Shown here: positions 1-8,125 of the stretch, piece after piece | How the letters are laid out: every line of letters begins with the position of its first letter | How positions within the stretch are numbered: the first letter of the stretch is position 1 | Assembly: GCA_028705785.1 (NCBI GenBank) | Contig: JAQWCT010000049.1 | Location: forward strand, 1 to 13,024 | From: Sulfurospirillaceae bacterium | Lineage (GTDB): Bacteria; Campylobacterota; Campylobacteria; Campylobacterales; Sulfurospirillaceae | Reading direction: 5' to 3' | Length of the DNA stretch: 13,024 nt | Notes under the pieces: generated by a model | What the model was told of the DNA's origin: nothing | The model's database searches: none | Seen by the model: only the letters and a program-made list of their open reading frames with translations | Position numbers and translations under genes: made by a program

Positions 1-1769
1 CGATCTAAGCCCTTTAATGTTTACGCCTGTACAGTTTAAATACAAATCTTGTGTCGGTTCGAGTTTTCACTCAATTCAACTTAATAATGATGTTTTCAAG
101 TTTAAATACAAATCTTGTGTCGGTTCGAGTATAACATCAAGAATACCAACGAGAAAAAGAGCTTTGTTTAAATACAAATCTTGTGTCGGTTCGAGCCTTA
201 TGGAGCGTGTAAGAGCTTTTGAGCTCTTTTTTGTTTAAATACAAATCTTGTGTCGGTTCGAGAATCTAAAACTCTATATCTTATTTTCTCTTCTTTTGGT
301 TTAAATACAAATCTTGTGTCGGTTCGAGAAAAATCAATATTGTTATGAGCAATTATAGTTCCGTTTAAATACAAATCTTGTGTCGGTTCGAGCAAACTTA
401 AATAAGTTACCTAGAAACCATATATCTGTTTAAATACAAATCTTGTGTCGGTTCGAGTAGTTCCTCTTTTTGTTACGCTTTCAGCTCCTTCGTTTAAATA
501 CAAATCTTGTGTCGGTTCGAGGTAAAACGGAGTGAGGTTAAAATCACCAGTAAAGCCGTTTAAATACAAATCTTGTGTCGGTTCGAGCATTTCAAGCTGG
601 TATCGAAACGGCACCGCCTCAGAGTTTAAATACAAATCTTGTGTCGGTTCGAGCAAAACAAGACGCAAGATGATTGTAGTACTTACAGAGTTTAAATACA
701 AATCTTGTGTCGGTTCGAGCATTAGGAGTTGGTATAACATTCATCACACTTGCGGGTTTAAATACAAATCTTGTGTCGGTTCGAGCAAACGCCCAAGGTT
801 AATAATTTAGGCGTGGATGGGTTTAAATACAAATCTTGTGTCGGTTCGAGCTCCAGCAACTGGAACGCTTTACTATGTCACTTCACAGTTTAAATACAAA
901 TCTTGTGTCGGTTCGAGTAGCTTTTTTTGTTTGGATTGGTAAAAAGCTTGTTAGTTTAAATACAAATCTTGTGTCGGTTCGAGTCATTTGGTCTTACTGA
1001 TTGCTTATTTGTCATTGAGTTTAAATACAAATCTTGTGTCGGTTCGAGTTGATATTTCATTTTGTCGTGTTTTTTCAAGTTGGTTTAAATACAAATCTTG
1101 TGTCGGTTCGAGCTGTTTGAAATGTTGCCACTTTTTAGGATAGTTGTTGTTTAAATACAAATCTTGTGTCGGTTCGAGAGAGCTTCAAAGTAAACCAGCA
1201 TTGAGAACTCGTATGTTTAAATACAAATCTTGTGTCGGTTCGAGCCACTCTGCTGGTGCTGGGTTATCTTTGGCAAAACTGTTTAAATACAAATCTTGTG
1301 TCGGTTCGAGAATGGCTTTAATAGTTGAAGATGGCACGGGCTTAAGGTTTAAATACAAATCTTGTGTCGGTTCGAGTAGCTTCTTGTTATTTGCTAAGTA
1401 TTGAGTAGTTCGTTTAAATACAAATCTTGTGTCGGTTCGAGACAACCGTGTTCTAAGTCCACCTCGTTTTTAAAATGGTTTAAATACAAATCTTGTGTCG
1501 GTTCGAGCGATTTACTATTTCTTTTAGTAAGATTTCAGCGCTTGTTTAAATACAAATCTTGTGTCGGTTCGAGTTTTTCAAGGTTTAAAAGTTTGTTTCC
1601 GTCATTAGTTTAAATACAAATCTTGTGTCGGTTCGAGTTGTGAGAGTGATTTTAAAATCTTAACAGGTCTTTAGTTTAAATACAAATCTTGTGTCGGTTC
1701 GAGATGCTATTCTCCTAGATTATTAAAGACCTTGATATGGTTTAAATACAAATCTTGTGTCGGTTCGAG
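1..1769 (-). CRISPR. Type I-B CRISPR array: 27 repeats, truncated at left edge
   Basis: I found 27 copies of one 30-nt repeat, at 34-63, 100-129, 166-195 and so on to 1740-1769, with no difference seen between copies. The 26 complete spacers are 34 nt (4), 35 nt (4), 36 nt (16) or 37 nt (2) and all differ. Bases 1-33 are part of another spacer, so the array continues to the left. On the minus strand the repeat begins CTCGAACCGA, carries a short hairpin (ACAA, loop GAT, TTGT) and ends in ATTTAAAC, which gives an 8-nt 5' handle if Cas6 cuts at the hairpin base. This end resembles the ATTGAAAC end of many type I-B repeats. I therefore infer transcription leftward, from a leader at 1770-1933, in the same direction as the cas genes. 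Open frames here that encode repeated FKYKSCVGSS are artefacts of the repeat. Confidence 0.98.
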
Positions 1770-1933
1770 GGCTAGATTATGGTGCTTTCTAAAATACAAA
1801 ATCCCATAAAATAGCCATTTGTGTCATTTTTTCCAATTAAAATTAACAATGAAGTGTTAAAGATCGAAAAGGCGATTTAACGCCGTATTTTAGCAACTTT
1901 GCGCCTAAAGAAAACTAAAGTGTGGTTGGAAAA
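1770..1933 (-). promoter_or_regulatory. CRISPR leader between cas2 and the first repeat
   Basis: This 164-bp AT-rich, non-coding stretch lies between the cas2 stop codon and the repeat-proximal end of the array, the usual place for a leader. On the minus strand it holds a short GGCG/CGCC hairpin (1884-1871) followed by TTTT, which could be a weak end for the cas operon transcript, and then a candidate promoter (separate entry). New spacers would be expected at 1740-1769. The perfect repeat at this end fits a leader-proximal end, although all visible repeats are perfect. Confidence 0.75.
1808..1836 (-). promoter_or_regulatory. Candidate array promoter
   Basis: On the minus strand a -35-like TTGGAA (1836-1831) is followed after 17 bp by a -10-like TATTTT (1813-1808). 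Transcription would start near 1800, about 30 nt before the first repeat. Both hexamers are imperfect and the region is AT-rich, so chance is possible; position and direction are the main support. Confidence 0.4.
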
Positions 1934-2245
1934 TTAGATGAAAATTCCTTCGCTCTCCTTTTTTGGGTTGCCGAGCGTTTCTTCGTTGAAGCTTCCTGAG
2001 GTTAGCATCTTGATGATTGTCACAAAGTCAATCTCTTTATCGATCACTTTTTTGAGTTCACTTTGGAGTTTTATCTGGTTGGAAGGTGTGATGTTGCCTC
2101 TGAAAATGGACTTTTGGTGATGTTTGAGGTATTTTTTGCAGATCTTAAAAACCTTCGCGACGCGGTATTTGCCGACTTCGCTAAATTCATCGGCAATGTC
2201 GTAGAACAAAAAGACATAATTGTAATTGGTCGTGTCTTTTTTCAC
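1934..2245 (-). CDS. cas2: CRISPR-associated endonuclease Cas2
   Basis: Cas2 forms the dimeric core of the Cas1-Cas2 integrase that inserts new spacers at the leader end. The 103-residue product has the Cas2 ferredoxin-like start, a hydrophobic strand ending in YDIAD with the conserved Asp at residue 16, then RVAKVFKICKKYL and a basic FRGN segment. I chose the GTG at 2245: it overlaps the cas1 stop (GTGA), has AAGGAA a few bases upstream, and gives normal Cas2 length. A longer frame opening at 2329 would place 28 residues inside cas1 with no family similarity. This is the last gene of the cas operon, 164 bp before the array. The tail after residue 90 (GNPKKESEGIFI) is a variable extension. 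Confidence 0.95.
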   Translation of the reverse strand: MKKDTTNYNYVFLFYDIADEFSEVGKYRVAKVFKICKKYLKHHQKSIFRGNITPSNQIKLQSELKKVIDKEIDFVTIIKMLTSGSFNEETLGNPKKESEGIFI

Positions 2246-3246
2246 ATCTTTTCCTTGAGCGAAAACGGGGTAAATTCTCGTCCTTCGACGATGGTTTTGA
2301 TGAGTTTGTAGCCATCCAATTTGAGGCAATGTTTGTAGGAAACCTTGCGTTTGAGCTTTACATGTAAGAATGTTTCGTGCATGCGCTCTTCAAATGCATC
2401 GATGAAAATCTTCTTGCCCTCTTCGTTTAAAAGTGCGTAGTTTAGGGATTTGTCAAAGTGTTTGAGCACTTGGAGTTGCTTGCGCCCGACCAAATCAAAG
2501 ATGGTTTTAAAAACGATGACGGGCTTAAACGCTTCGCTGAGATCCAAACTCAAACTAAAGCGTCCTTCTCTTGGACTGTGAAGAAAACTGATGGCTTGGT
2601 TGAGATGCGTGTGGTAGATGGAGGCGATGGTTTTGGTGTATAAAAGCGTGTTTCCAAAGCTGATGAGTGCGTTCATGGGATTATCGGGTGGGCGTTTGAC
2701 ACGCTTATTCATCACAAAATCTTCGGGTAAAAAATACTTAAAACTGTCGTAAAATCGGCTCCAAATCTGCCCTTCCACAAAAAGTATCTGTTCTATTTTC
2801 ATCGTTACATGTAACAATGATGGCACATCGTTTTTCAACCAATCGAGATACGGCTTGAGCTCTTTTTTGTCGTGGCGATAGTAGTGGTACAACACTTCGT
2901 GGATATTTTGAGCGATGGCGGAGACGATGCTTTTGGCAATAACCAAGCGTTCATTGACAAAACTCAAAGACTGTTTTATGGTCAAATCGCCGCTGATGAG
3001 ATACTCTTTGGGGTAAAAACTGCCGCTGTAGTTGCCGTGGTAGTTGAAGATGTGCATCGTAATGCCAGCCCTAGCGATGAAGTCCAAAAACTTCGTGTTG
3101 AAGCTCACCTCGTTGAGACAATAAAGCTCCCTCGTCTCTTCGATGGGCAGATAAAAATTGCCTTTTTCGTTGCTAAAGGCGATGGAGTTGTCTTTGCGTT
3201 TCAGTTCGCCCATCGAGAAGATGTAGCGTGTGTGATTTTTTGCCAT
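2242..3246 (-). CDS. cas1: CRISPR-associated integrase Cas1 (type I-B)
   Basis: Cas1 is the metal-dependent integrase that joins protospacers to the leader-proximal repeat together with Cas2. The 334-residue length is normal. The N-terminal beta domain is followed by the helical catalytic domain, with candidate metal ligands Glu158 (VEGQIWSRFYDSF), His223 (SFLHSPREGR) and Asp235/Glu238 (LDLSEAFKP). The start is an ATG with GAGG upstream; that Shine-Dalgarno overlaps the cas4 stop codon. The end overlaps cas2 by 4 bp, so translation is probably coupled. GC is visibly higher than in cas8b and the Abi gene: 29 of 60 bases in 2641-2700 by hand count. The gene holds two TTACATGTAA palindromes. Confidence 0.97.
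   Translation of the reverse strand: MAKNHTRYIFSMGELKRKDNSIAFSNEKGNFYLPIEETRELYCLNEVSFNTKFLDFIARAGITMHIFNYHGNYSGSFYPKEYLISGDLTIKQSLSFVNERLVIAKSIVSAIAQNIHEVLYHYYRHDKKELKPYLDWLKNDVPSLLHVTMKIEQILFVEGQIWSRFYDSFKYFLPEDFVMNKRVKRPPDNPMNALISFGNTLLYTKTIASIYHTHLNQAISFLHSPREGRFSLSLDLSEAFKPVIVFKTIFDLVGRKQLQVLKHFDKSLNYALLNEEGKKIFIDAFEERMHETFLHVKLKRKVSYKHCLKLDGYKLIKTIVEGREFTPFSLKEKM
2358..2367. repeat. Palindrome TTACATGTAA, first of seven copies
   Basis: Exact copies lie at 2358-2367 and 2805-2814 (cas1), 5437-5446 (cas3), 7052-7061 (cas7), 9241-9250 (cas8b), 10604-10613 (cas6) and 12521-12530 (gspE-like); near-copies are at 5521-5529 and 11825-11834. All are inside genes, encoding LHV in some and LTC or FTC in others, so the DNA and not the protein is conserved. 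None is in the Abi gene, the array or the intergenic regions. Confidence 0.9.
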
Positions 3247-3252
3247 GTTACC

Positions 3253-3747
3253 TCATATAAAACAGTAATCGTAATAAGCGCATTTTTTGCATTTGTTTTC
3301 AAACTTGGGCGGCGGCGGAACTTCGGCATTGATAAGCTGCGTAATTGCCTCTAAAACACGCAAAAGCTCGTGTTCGTTTTGCTCGGTTAATTCGAGTATC
3401 TCGCTTTTTGTGTTGTGATTTTTCTCATGGTACTCGACTTTGCCTTTGCGCTCGATGCCTTTACCTCTCAGTTTGTACAGATAAAGCAACACTTGCCACT
3501 TCACCGCTTCAGGGTCGGAGTCGGACTTTTTGAGTTCCACAAGGTACTCTTTGGTAATCTTGTCAATCTTGACATTGTCTATCTTCACTTCGGCTTTTTG
3601 CGCTTTCTCTTCGCTGATCTCATGCAACACTTTCCCGATGCGCACATCTTCGCTGTTATCTTCAAGATTGATGCGATTGGCGTGAAGCCAACACTGCGTG
3701 CGACAATGAAAATAGTAGTTGATGAGGGTTCCTGTGATGTTGTTCAT
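3253..3747 (-). CDS. cas4: CRISPR-associated exonuclease Cas4
   Basis: Cas4 is an iron-sulfur, RecB-family nuclease that trims prespacers and checks the PAM before integration. In 164 residues the four expected cluster cysteines are visible: Cys15 near the N terminus (FHCRTQCW) and Cys153, Cys156 and Cys162 at the C terminus (KCKKCAYYDYC). The nuclease core shows His42 (GKVLHE), an acidic residue at Asp57 or Asp62, the E-x-K motif Glu71/Lys73 (VELKKS), and Gln85 of the Q-motif (WQVLLYLY). The ATG overlaps the cas3 stop codon as ATGA, which suggests coupled translation; no strong Shine-Dalgarno is seen. It sits directly before cas1 and cas2 as an adaptation cassette. A proline run (VPPPPKF) precedes the C-terminal cysteines. 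Confidence 0.95.
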   Translation of the reverse strand: MNNITGTLINYYFHCRTQCWLHANRINLEDNSEDVRIGKVLHEISEEKAQKAEVKIDNVKIDKITKEYLVELKKSDSDPEAVKWQVLLYLYKLRGKGIERKGKVEYHEKNHNTKSEILELTEQNEHELLRVLEAITQLINAEVPPPPKFENKCKKCAYYDYCFI

Positions 3748-6113
3748 AGAAAGTTATCATCTTTCAAACCTAGATATTTTTTTCTATTAAATTTTCCATC
3801 TTCAGTAATATATTCTGCATAATCTTTTACAAGATAAATACCACCTTTTTCCTCATCGTAATGAGGTAATACATATTTATCATTAAATCTCAAAATATTG
3901 AAAGTAAAAAATTGCATAAGTGCATAAATGTGAGACTTTGCAACCTTTTTTTCTGCAAACTGATTTATTTCATTTAAGGCGACAAACTCATTCCATACTT
4001 TGTGCCCATCAAGCTTCCCGTCCGTTTGAAAACACTCATCTAAGCCATCAAACTCTTTAACATTTTGATAAAGCGTTATATCAATTTGAAACGGAAAATA
4101 AAGCGTAAACGTATCGCTTTTAATCAATGTCATCTCTTCTTTGATTTTCTTATAATTAAGCTTTTTGATGGCTTCTTCAAAATAATCATGACTTGTCATC
4201 AATCCACTTTTATATTTTGTTTTATCAGTTTTGATTCTCTCTAAAACCTCGCCATAGTACACATCGAACTCTTTGTTTTTTAAAATATCTTGGTATTTTG
4301 GCGTTTTCAAATCTAATCCTAGACGATTATCGCCCCGATAGATTTTTTCAGCATCGTCCATATCGAAAAAGTAAACCTCACCTTCTCTTAAACAACTACG
4401 ATTAATGCGCCCCATAAACTGTTCTTCACTGTCGATGGTCGAAATATCTTTAAAACCGATGTCCATATCTATATCAACACCCGCTTCAATCACTTGCGTT
4501 GCGACTATAATGAGGTTTTCATTTTTACTTTTGTTGATGACATATTGGCGGTATGCTTTGTTATCGTCACCGCTTAGTTCGTACACATTGTCATACTCAT
4601 CTTTGATAGCGTTGTAAAACTCTCTCGCACTTTGCTTTTTGATGAACTCGAAGAGTATTTTTTTCTCTTTGGGTTGCCCTTTTAATAACTCCACTAACTT
4701 TGGTATCGTCATTTTTTCGGTTTTATCAAGTAAAAAATTGATTTTTACTCTGTCTTTAAAAAGTGCATTTTGAAATAAATCTTTCTTTTTCTTATCTCCG
4801 ATAAGCGCAACAAAATTGTTTTTTTCTTCAAGAAAAAAATCTAGCTTAGGCAGTGTCGCTGACATAATGATAATTTTCATATTGAGTAAGCTCGCATATT
4901 TATCAAAAAACTCCACCATGTACCACCAAAGATGGTTATTGTAACTTTGTATTTCATCGAGGATAATGACGCTGTTTGCCAACTGCCAAAGAGGAAAGTT
5001 GTCCTCTTTTGATGTGCCAAATAAAATATCAAACAGTGCCACATGCGTAGTAATGAGAGCTGGGGCATGAAAAAAGAGTCGATTGACATAAGATTTTTCG
5101 TACTTGCTTTCACTCTCTTCTTGGTCTTTTTCACTTATGCTTATCGGCGTTATCGAGTTAATCACTTCGATTGTAAATTCATTTTTAAAGATGTCATCAA
5201 AAACGTTTTTCGTCTGTTCAACGAGCGTATTGAACGGAAAAATATAAAGTAATTTATTGAGGTGCTCATGGTTTTCTAAAAGTTTTAACGCTAAGTTGAT
5301 TGAAGTAATCGTCTTACCGCTTCCTGTTGGTGCTTCAAGGTAAAAAATGTTTTTATCTAAGTTTTTGAGCAGATTTTCCTCTGCTTCTTGAAACATTTTG
5401 TTTCGTAATTTGTTAATGCCCTTATCACTTTTAAGTTTACATGTAAAGGTAGAGAAAAGCTCAGTAAGCTTTTGTTTCTTGGAGTTGGAAAACACTCCAA
5501 AGTCGTCGGTTTTTAAACCAGACATGTAATCGGTTGTAGCGTAATAATCACTTGAAACAAGGAGTGAAAAAAGGAGTTTGTTGAGAATATAAAATTCAAA
5601 ATGGGGAATTTCAAACATGTCTAAATAAGTCCAAAATATCTTTTCTTTTTGATACTCTTCAACGATGCCAAGATTTCCATGATGTTTTGCTTGGTGGTAA
5701 GAAAATATGTAAAGTATAAATTTAAACTTTTCTCTTGTCTTTTGATCAGGTAACATTTTAATTTTTATCATGCAATGATCAATAAACATTTGCGATGAAA
5801 TACTAGAGTGTTCGCTACTATCTGTTTTATTTTTATAGTCTTTAAAATGTTCATTATTCATCTTTCTTGCTTGAAAATATGGATTTGTCTTTCCAATATC
5901 ATGAAGAAAAATTGTATTAATAAACATTTCCCTAAGCAAGTCAAAATTTTCACTGTCTATTTTGTGCAGTAAATTCTCTATGAGAGAATGAAGATTTTTG
6001 TGTGTTGCAATTTTATGAAAATACTCTAGTGTCAGATTTGAATGAGCGATGAGCGTTTCACATGGCGTATGCGCAAGATAACGCTCATCAATTCCGAACT
6101 CAGATAAAAGCAT
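3744..6113 (-). CDS. cas3: CRISPR-associated helicase-nuclease Cas3
   Basis: Cas3 is recruited by target-bound Cascade, nicks the displaced strand and degrades it processively while unwinding. Numbered from the ATG at 6113 (789 residues), the N-terminal HD nuclease has His24, the His71-Asp72 pair (FLHDIGK), His102, the histidines in YHQAKHHG (140, 144, 145) and Asp189. The superfamily 2 helicase has Walker A APTGSGKT (261-268), DEIQ (386-389), SAT (418-420) and motif VI QFMGRINR (565-572). Everything needed for activity appears present. The start is uncertain: ATGs at 6143 and 6128 are in frame but none has a clear Shine-Dalgarno. I prefer 6113 because it overlaps cas5 by only 14 bp. HD and helicase are fused in one protein, as is common in type I-B. 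Confidence 0.95.
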   Translation of the reverse strand: MLLSEFGIDERYLAHTPCETLIAHSNLTLEYFHKIATHKNLHSLIENLLHKIDSENFDLLREMFINTIFLHDIGKTNPYFQARKMNNEHFKDYKNKTDSSEHSSISSQMFIDHCMIKIKMLPDQKTREKFKFILYIFSYHQAKHHGNLGIVEEYQKEKIFWTYLDMFEIPHFEFYILNKLLFSLLVSSDYYATTDYMSGLKTDDFGVFSNSKKQKLTELFSTFTCKLKSDKGINKLRNKMFQEAEENLLKNLDKNIFYLEAPTGSGKTITSINLALKLLENHEHLNKLLYIFPFNTLVEQTKNVFDDIFKNEFTIEVINSITPISISEKDQEESESKYEKSYVNRLFFHAPALITTHVALFDILFGTSKEDNFPLWQLANSVIILDEIQSYNNHLWWYMVEFFDKYASLLNMKIIIMSATLPKLDFFLEEKNNFVALIGDKKKKDLFQNALFKDRVKINFLLDKTEKMTIPKLVELLKGQPKEKKILFEFIKKQSAREFYNAIKDEYDNVYELSGDDNKAYRQYVINKSKNENLIIVATQVIEAGVDIDMDIGFKDISTIDSEEQFMGRINRSCLREGEVYFFDMDDAEKIYRGDNRLGLDLKTPKYQDILKNKEFDVYYGEVLERIKTDKTKYKSGLMTSHDYFEEAIKKLNYKKIKEEMTLIKSDTFTLYFPFQIDITLYQNVKEFDGLDECFQTDGKLDGHKVWNEFVALNEINQFAEKKVAKSHIYALMQFFTFNILRFNDKYVLPHYDEEKGGIYLVKDYAEYITEDGKFNRKKYLGLKDDNFL

Positions 6114-6852
6114 AGTTTTTACCGTCATTTGAATAAAGATCATGAGGTAAGCTTGTTACTTCATGATTGGAAAATACCAAAGTCTCATATTCATAAAAGT
6201 GATAATCCTTTTGAAGCCTCATCGGGGAAACTTCTTGAAAGAGATAAGGTCTTTCATCTTCTTTTGCAAAACCTAGCTTGTCAAAATTCTTGATAAATAA
6301 TGAGTCAATGTAGTTTCCAAAAGGTGCAGAAAGCTCAACCATTTTCACATCATCAATCTTTGCAGGATGGTCGTTTTTACCAAGATAAGGGATAAAAACC
6401 GACTTGCCGCCCAAAAGGTAGTCACTGATTTTTTGAAAGATTTCACTTTCATCATCAAGTATCAGTATCTGCCATTGTGGATTTTCAAGCCACTGCTCAC
6501 GAACGATGAGATTACCGCCTTGCTCAAAACTGGCATAGCCAACGCTATTATTGAACGTTTGAATTTTCTTGCTAAAATAGCCATTTGGTGCAAGCGGTGT
6601 TATGGCAATTTTGAGCTCTTTTAGCTTTTCATAAAACTCAGGAAAACCACCATCATAACTTAAAGAGCTTTTTTTCAAACCTTGATTTTTATCAGACAGT
6701 TGATTATGCCCACCAAGCCCGATGATAGACCCAAGCATTCCCAGAAGGGAAGGCTTATGAATGTTGTTATAAGTAAAATACGCAAAAACATTCACATCAG
6801 GTTTTCTAAAACATGCCGTTTTTCCGCTGAGTATAAACCTAAGCGCTTTCAT
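6100..6852 (-). CDS. cas5: Cascade subunit Cas5b
   Basis: Cas5 caps the 5' handle of the crRNA in Cascade and contacts the large subunit. The 250-residue protein opens with a RAMP strand (MKALRFILSG) followed by ACFRKPDVN, then YNNIHKPSLLGMLGSIIGLGG (split here as the family's N-terminal signature of type I-B Cas5 proteins). Length fits the family. The ATG is 3 nt after the cas7 stop with no strong Shine-Dalgarno, so it is probably translated by coupling. The 3' end overlaps the start of cas3. No catalytic residues are evident; pre-crRNA cutting in this system should be done by Cas6. Confidence 0.93.
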   Translation of the reverse strand: MKALRFILSGKTACFRKPDVNVFAYFTYNNIHKPSLLGMLGSIIGLGGHNQLSDKNQGLKKSSLSYDGGFPEFYEKLKELKIAITPLAPNGYFSKKIQTFNNSVGYASFEQGGNLIVREQWLENPQWQILILDDESEIFQKISDYLLGGKSVFIPYLGKNDHPAKIDDVKMVELSAPFGNYIDSLFIKNFDKLGFAKEDERPYLFQEVSPMRLQKDYHFYEYETLVFSNHEVTSLPHDLYSNDGKNYAFI

Positions 6853-6855
6853 GGG

Positions 6856-7749
6856 TTATAGTTTCTCTTGGGTAAAGATGTTAAATCGACTCAAAGATGT
6901 TTTTAGACTGAGTTTAAATGGATTGAAATAAACTTCAACACTCGCATATTTCCCCTCAATTAACTTCTCAAGATCACTAAGATCAATCTCTCTTTTTTGG
7001 CTATCAAATTTGATGTAGTCACTTAAATCTGGCAAATAGAACTCTTCATCTTTACATGTAAGAAACAGGGCAAACTCATTTTCACATCCAAATTTTGAGT
7101 TGGTACTGTACGCCGTAGCGCTCACAAGTGCAACTTTTTTAAACTCAGCATAGTCTGCTTCGGTGTAGCCTTTAAACTCTGAGCCTAGAAGGGTTTTGTA
7201 TTCATCATAATTTTTAGGGTTGATGCTAAATCCATAAAAATAATGCGCTTCATCGACGGTGATTTTTGTTCCTAATGTCGATTGTTTCGCATCATCTTTC
7301 GTTGAGTCAGCAAATGGCGATAAAATGTCTTGAATTTCTATATTGGTATCGTCAAATTTATTAAATCCTTGACCAAATTGCACTGCCCCTGTAATAGAAA
7401 TATTTTGCTTTTTTTCTGCAAAAGTTGCACCAAAATTTTTAACGTCAATCGCTTTGAAAAGGTTATTCATAACATCTTGTGTTGGTGTTTTATCGGTGAT
7501 TTCTCCAAAAAGATATGTGTATCGTTCCGCCAGTTGTTTAGGCACAATTGAGCCTTTTTCATCTTTCCAACTTTTGATAAAAAGAACTTTTTTGCCCTCA
7601 TTTTCCCACATTTTTTTCATAGGATATTTGAGTGCTTTATCACTCCCAAAAATATCGCCGTTGCTTGTTGACTTTGGTCTTCCCGTGAAATCTGCATTCC
7701 AATTTGCCATTTTTGCTTTGATCCCGATTACGCCATAAACTCTAGTCAT
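6856..7749 (-). CDS. cas7: Cascade backbone subunit Cas7 (Csh2-like)
   Basis: Cas7 subunits polymerise along the crRNA spacer and form the Cascade backbone. The 297-residue product starts with RVYGVIGIKAKMANWNADF followed by a glycine-rich FTGRPKS and GDIFGSDKALKYPMKKMW, a conserved start of type I-B Cas7 proteins. The central segment VDEAHYFYGFSINPKNY and the late SATAYSTNSKFGCENEFALF also fit the family. It has the best conventional Shine-Dalgarno of the effector genes (GAGGAG, about 8 nt before the ATG), which fits the multiple copies needed per complex. The start lies 1 nt after the cas8b stop. It carries one TTACATGTAA palindrome (7052-7061). Assignment to Csh2 rather than a sister Cas7 family is from memory of the motif. 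Confidence 0.93.
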   Translation of the reverse strand: MTRVYGVIGIKAKMANWNADFTGRPKSTSNGDIFGSDKALKYPMKKMWENEGKKVLFIKSWKDEKGSIVPKQLAERYTYLFGEITDKTPTQDVMNNLFKAIDVKNFGATFAEKKQNISITGAVQFGQGFNKFDDTNIEIQDILSPFADSTKDDAKQSTLGTKITVDEAHYFYGFSINPKNYDEYKTLLGSEFKGYTEADYAEFKKVALVSATAYSTNSKFGCENEFALFLTCKDEEFYLPDLSDYIKFDSQKREIDLSDLEKLIEGKYASVEVYFNPFKLSLKTSLSRFNIFTQEKL

Positions 7750-7750
7750 C

Positions 7751-8125
7751 TTAATTCTCCTCTTTTTTCATATAAAATAAATTTTGAGATAAAACTCCAA
7801 CTAAAAAATTGTCACTATTAAAAACATCGTCTTTGGTATAAGCGGTAATGAGCGAAAGTGCATTGTTGAACTTTGTTTGGTTGAGCCCAATTTCATGTTT
7901 GTATTTAAAGAATGTAAATTTGATTTCATCTTTTAATTTTTTAACTGACTTTGCTCTTAAAAATGGCTCTAGCATATCAGCGTCTTTTTTACCTGATTTA
8001 CTTTTTGTAAGTAAATATTTTGCCACTTGCCCACAAAGATAGGAAAACTCTTCACTGCTCAAATCACTATAATCTGACATTTCAAGTTTAGTAATGACTC
8101 TTTTTTGTACTTCAATAATATCCAT
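7751..8125 (-). CDS. cas11b: Cascade small subunit Cas11b from an internal start in cas8b
   Basis: In type I-B, I-C and I-D systems the small Cascade subunit is known to be translated from within cas8. Here codon 431 of cas8b is an ATG (8125-8123) preceded by AAAGGAG (8140-8134) with an 8-nt gap, the strongest Shine-Dalgarno seen inside any gene of this window. The product would be 124 residues beginning MDIIEVQKRV, rich in Lys, Leu and Ser and apparently helical, ending at the cas8b stop. Both its size and its C-terminal position match known Cas11b proteins. The embedded frame is identical to that of cas8b, so no coding test can separate them; the site itself is the evidence. Confidence 0.8.
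   Translation of the reverse strand: MDIIEVQKRVITKLEMSDYSDLSSEEFSYLCGQVAKYLLTKSKSGKKDADMLEPFLRAKSVKKLKDEIKFTFFKYKHEIGLNQTKFNNALSLITAYTKDDVFNSDNFLVGVLSQNLFYMKKEEN

Noticed and set aside
17..1613. Open frames on both strands across the array encoding repeated FKYKSCVGSS or LEPTQDLYLN units.
   Set aside because: They are translations of the CRISPR repeat, not a repeat protein.
1871..1884. GGCG/CGCC hairpin after cas2 as a rho-independent terminator.
   Set aside because: The stem is only 4 bp and the T-run only 4, too weak to list as a terminator.
7898..7909. 12-nt exact match (TTTGTATTTAAA) to the CRISPR repeat inside cas8b.
   Set aside because: Only the AT-rich end matches; the AACCGA block and the hairpin's first arm are missing, and the bases encode the ordinary peptide FKYK in Cas8b.
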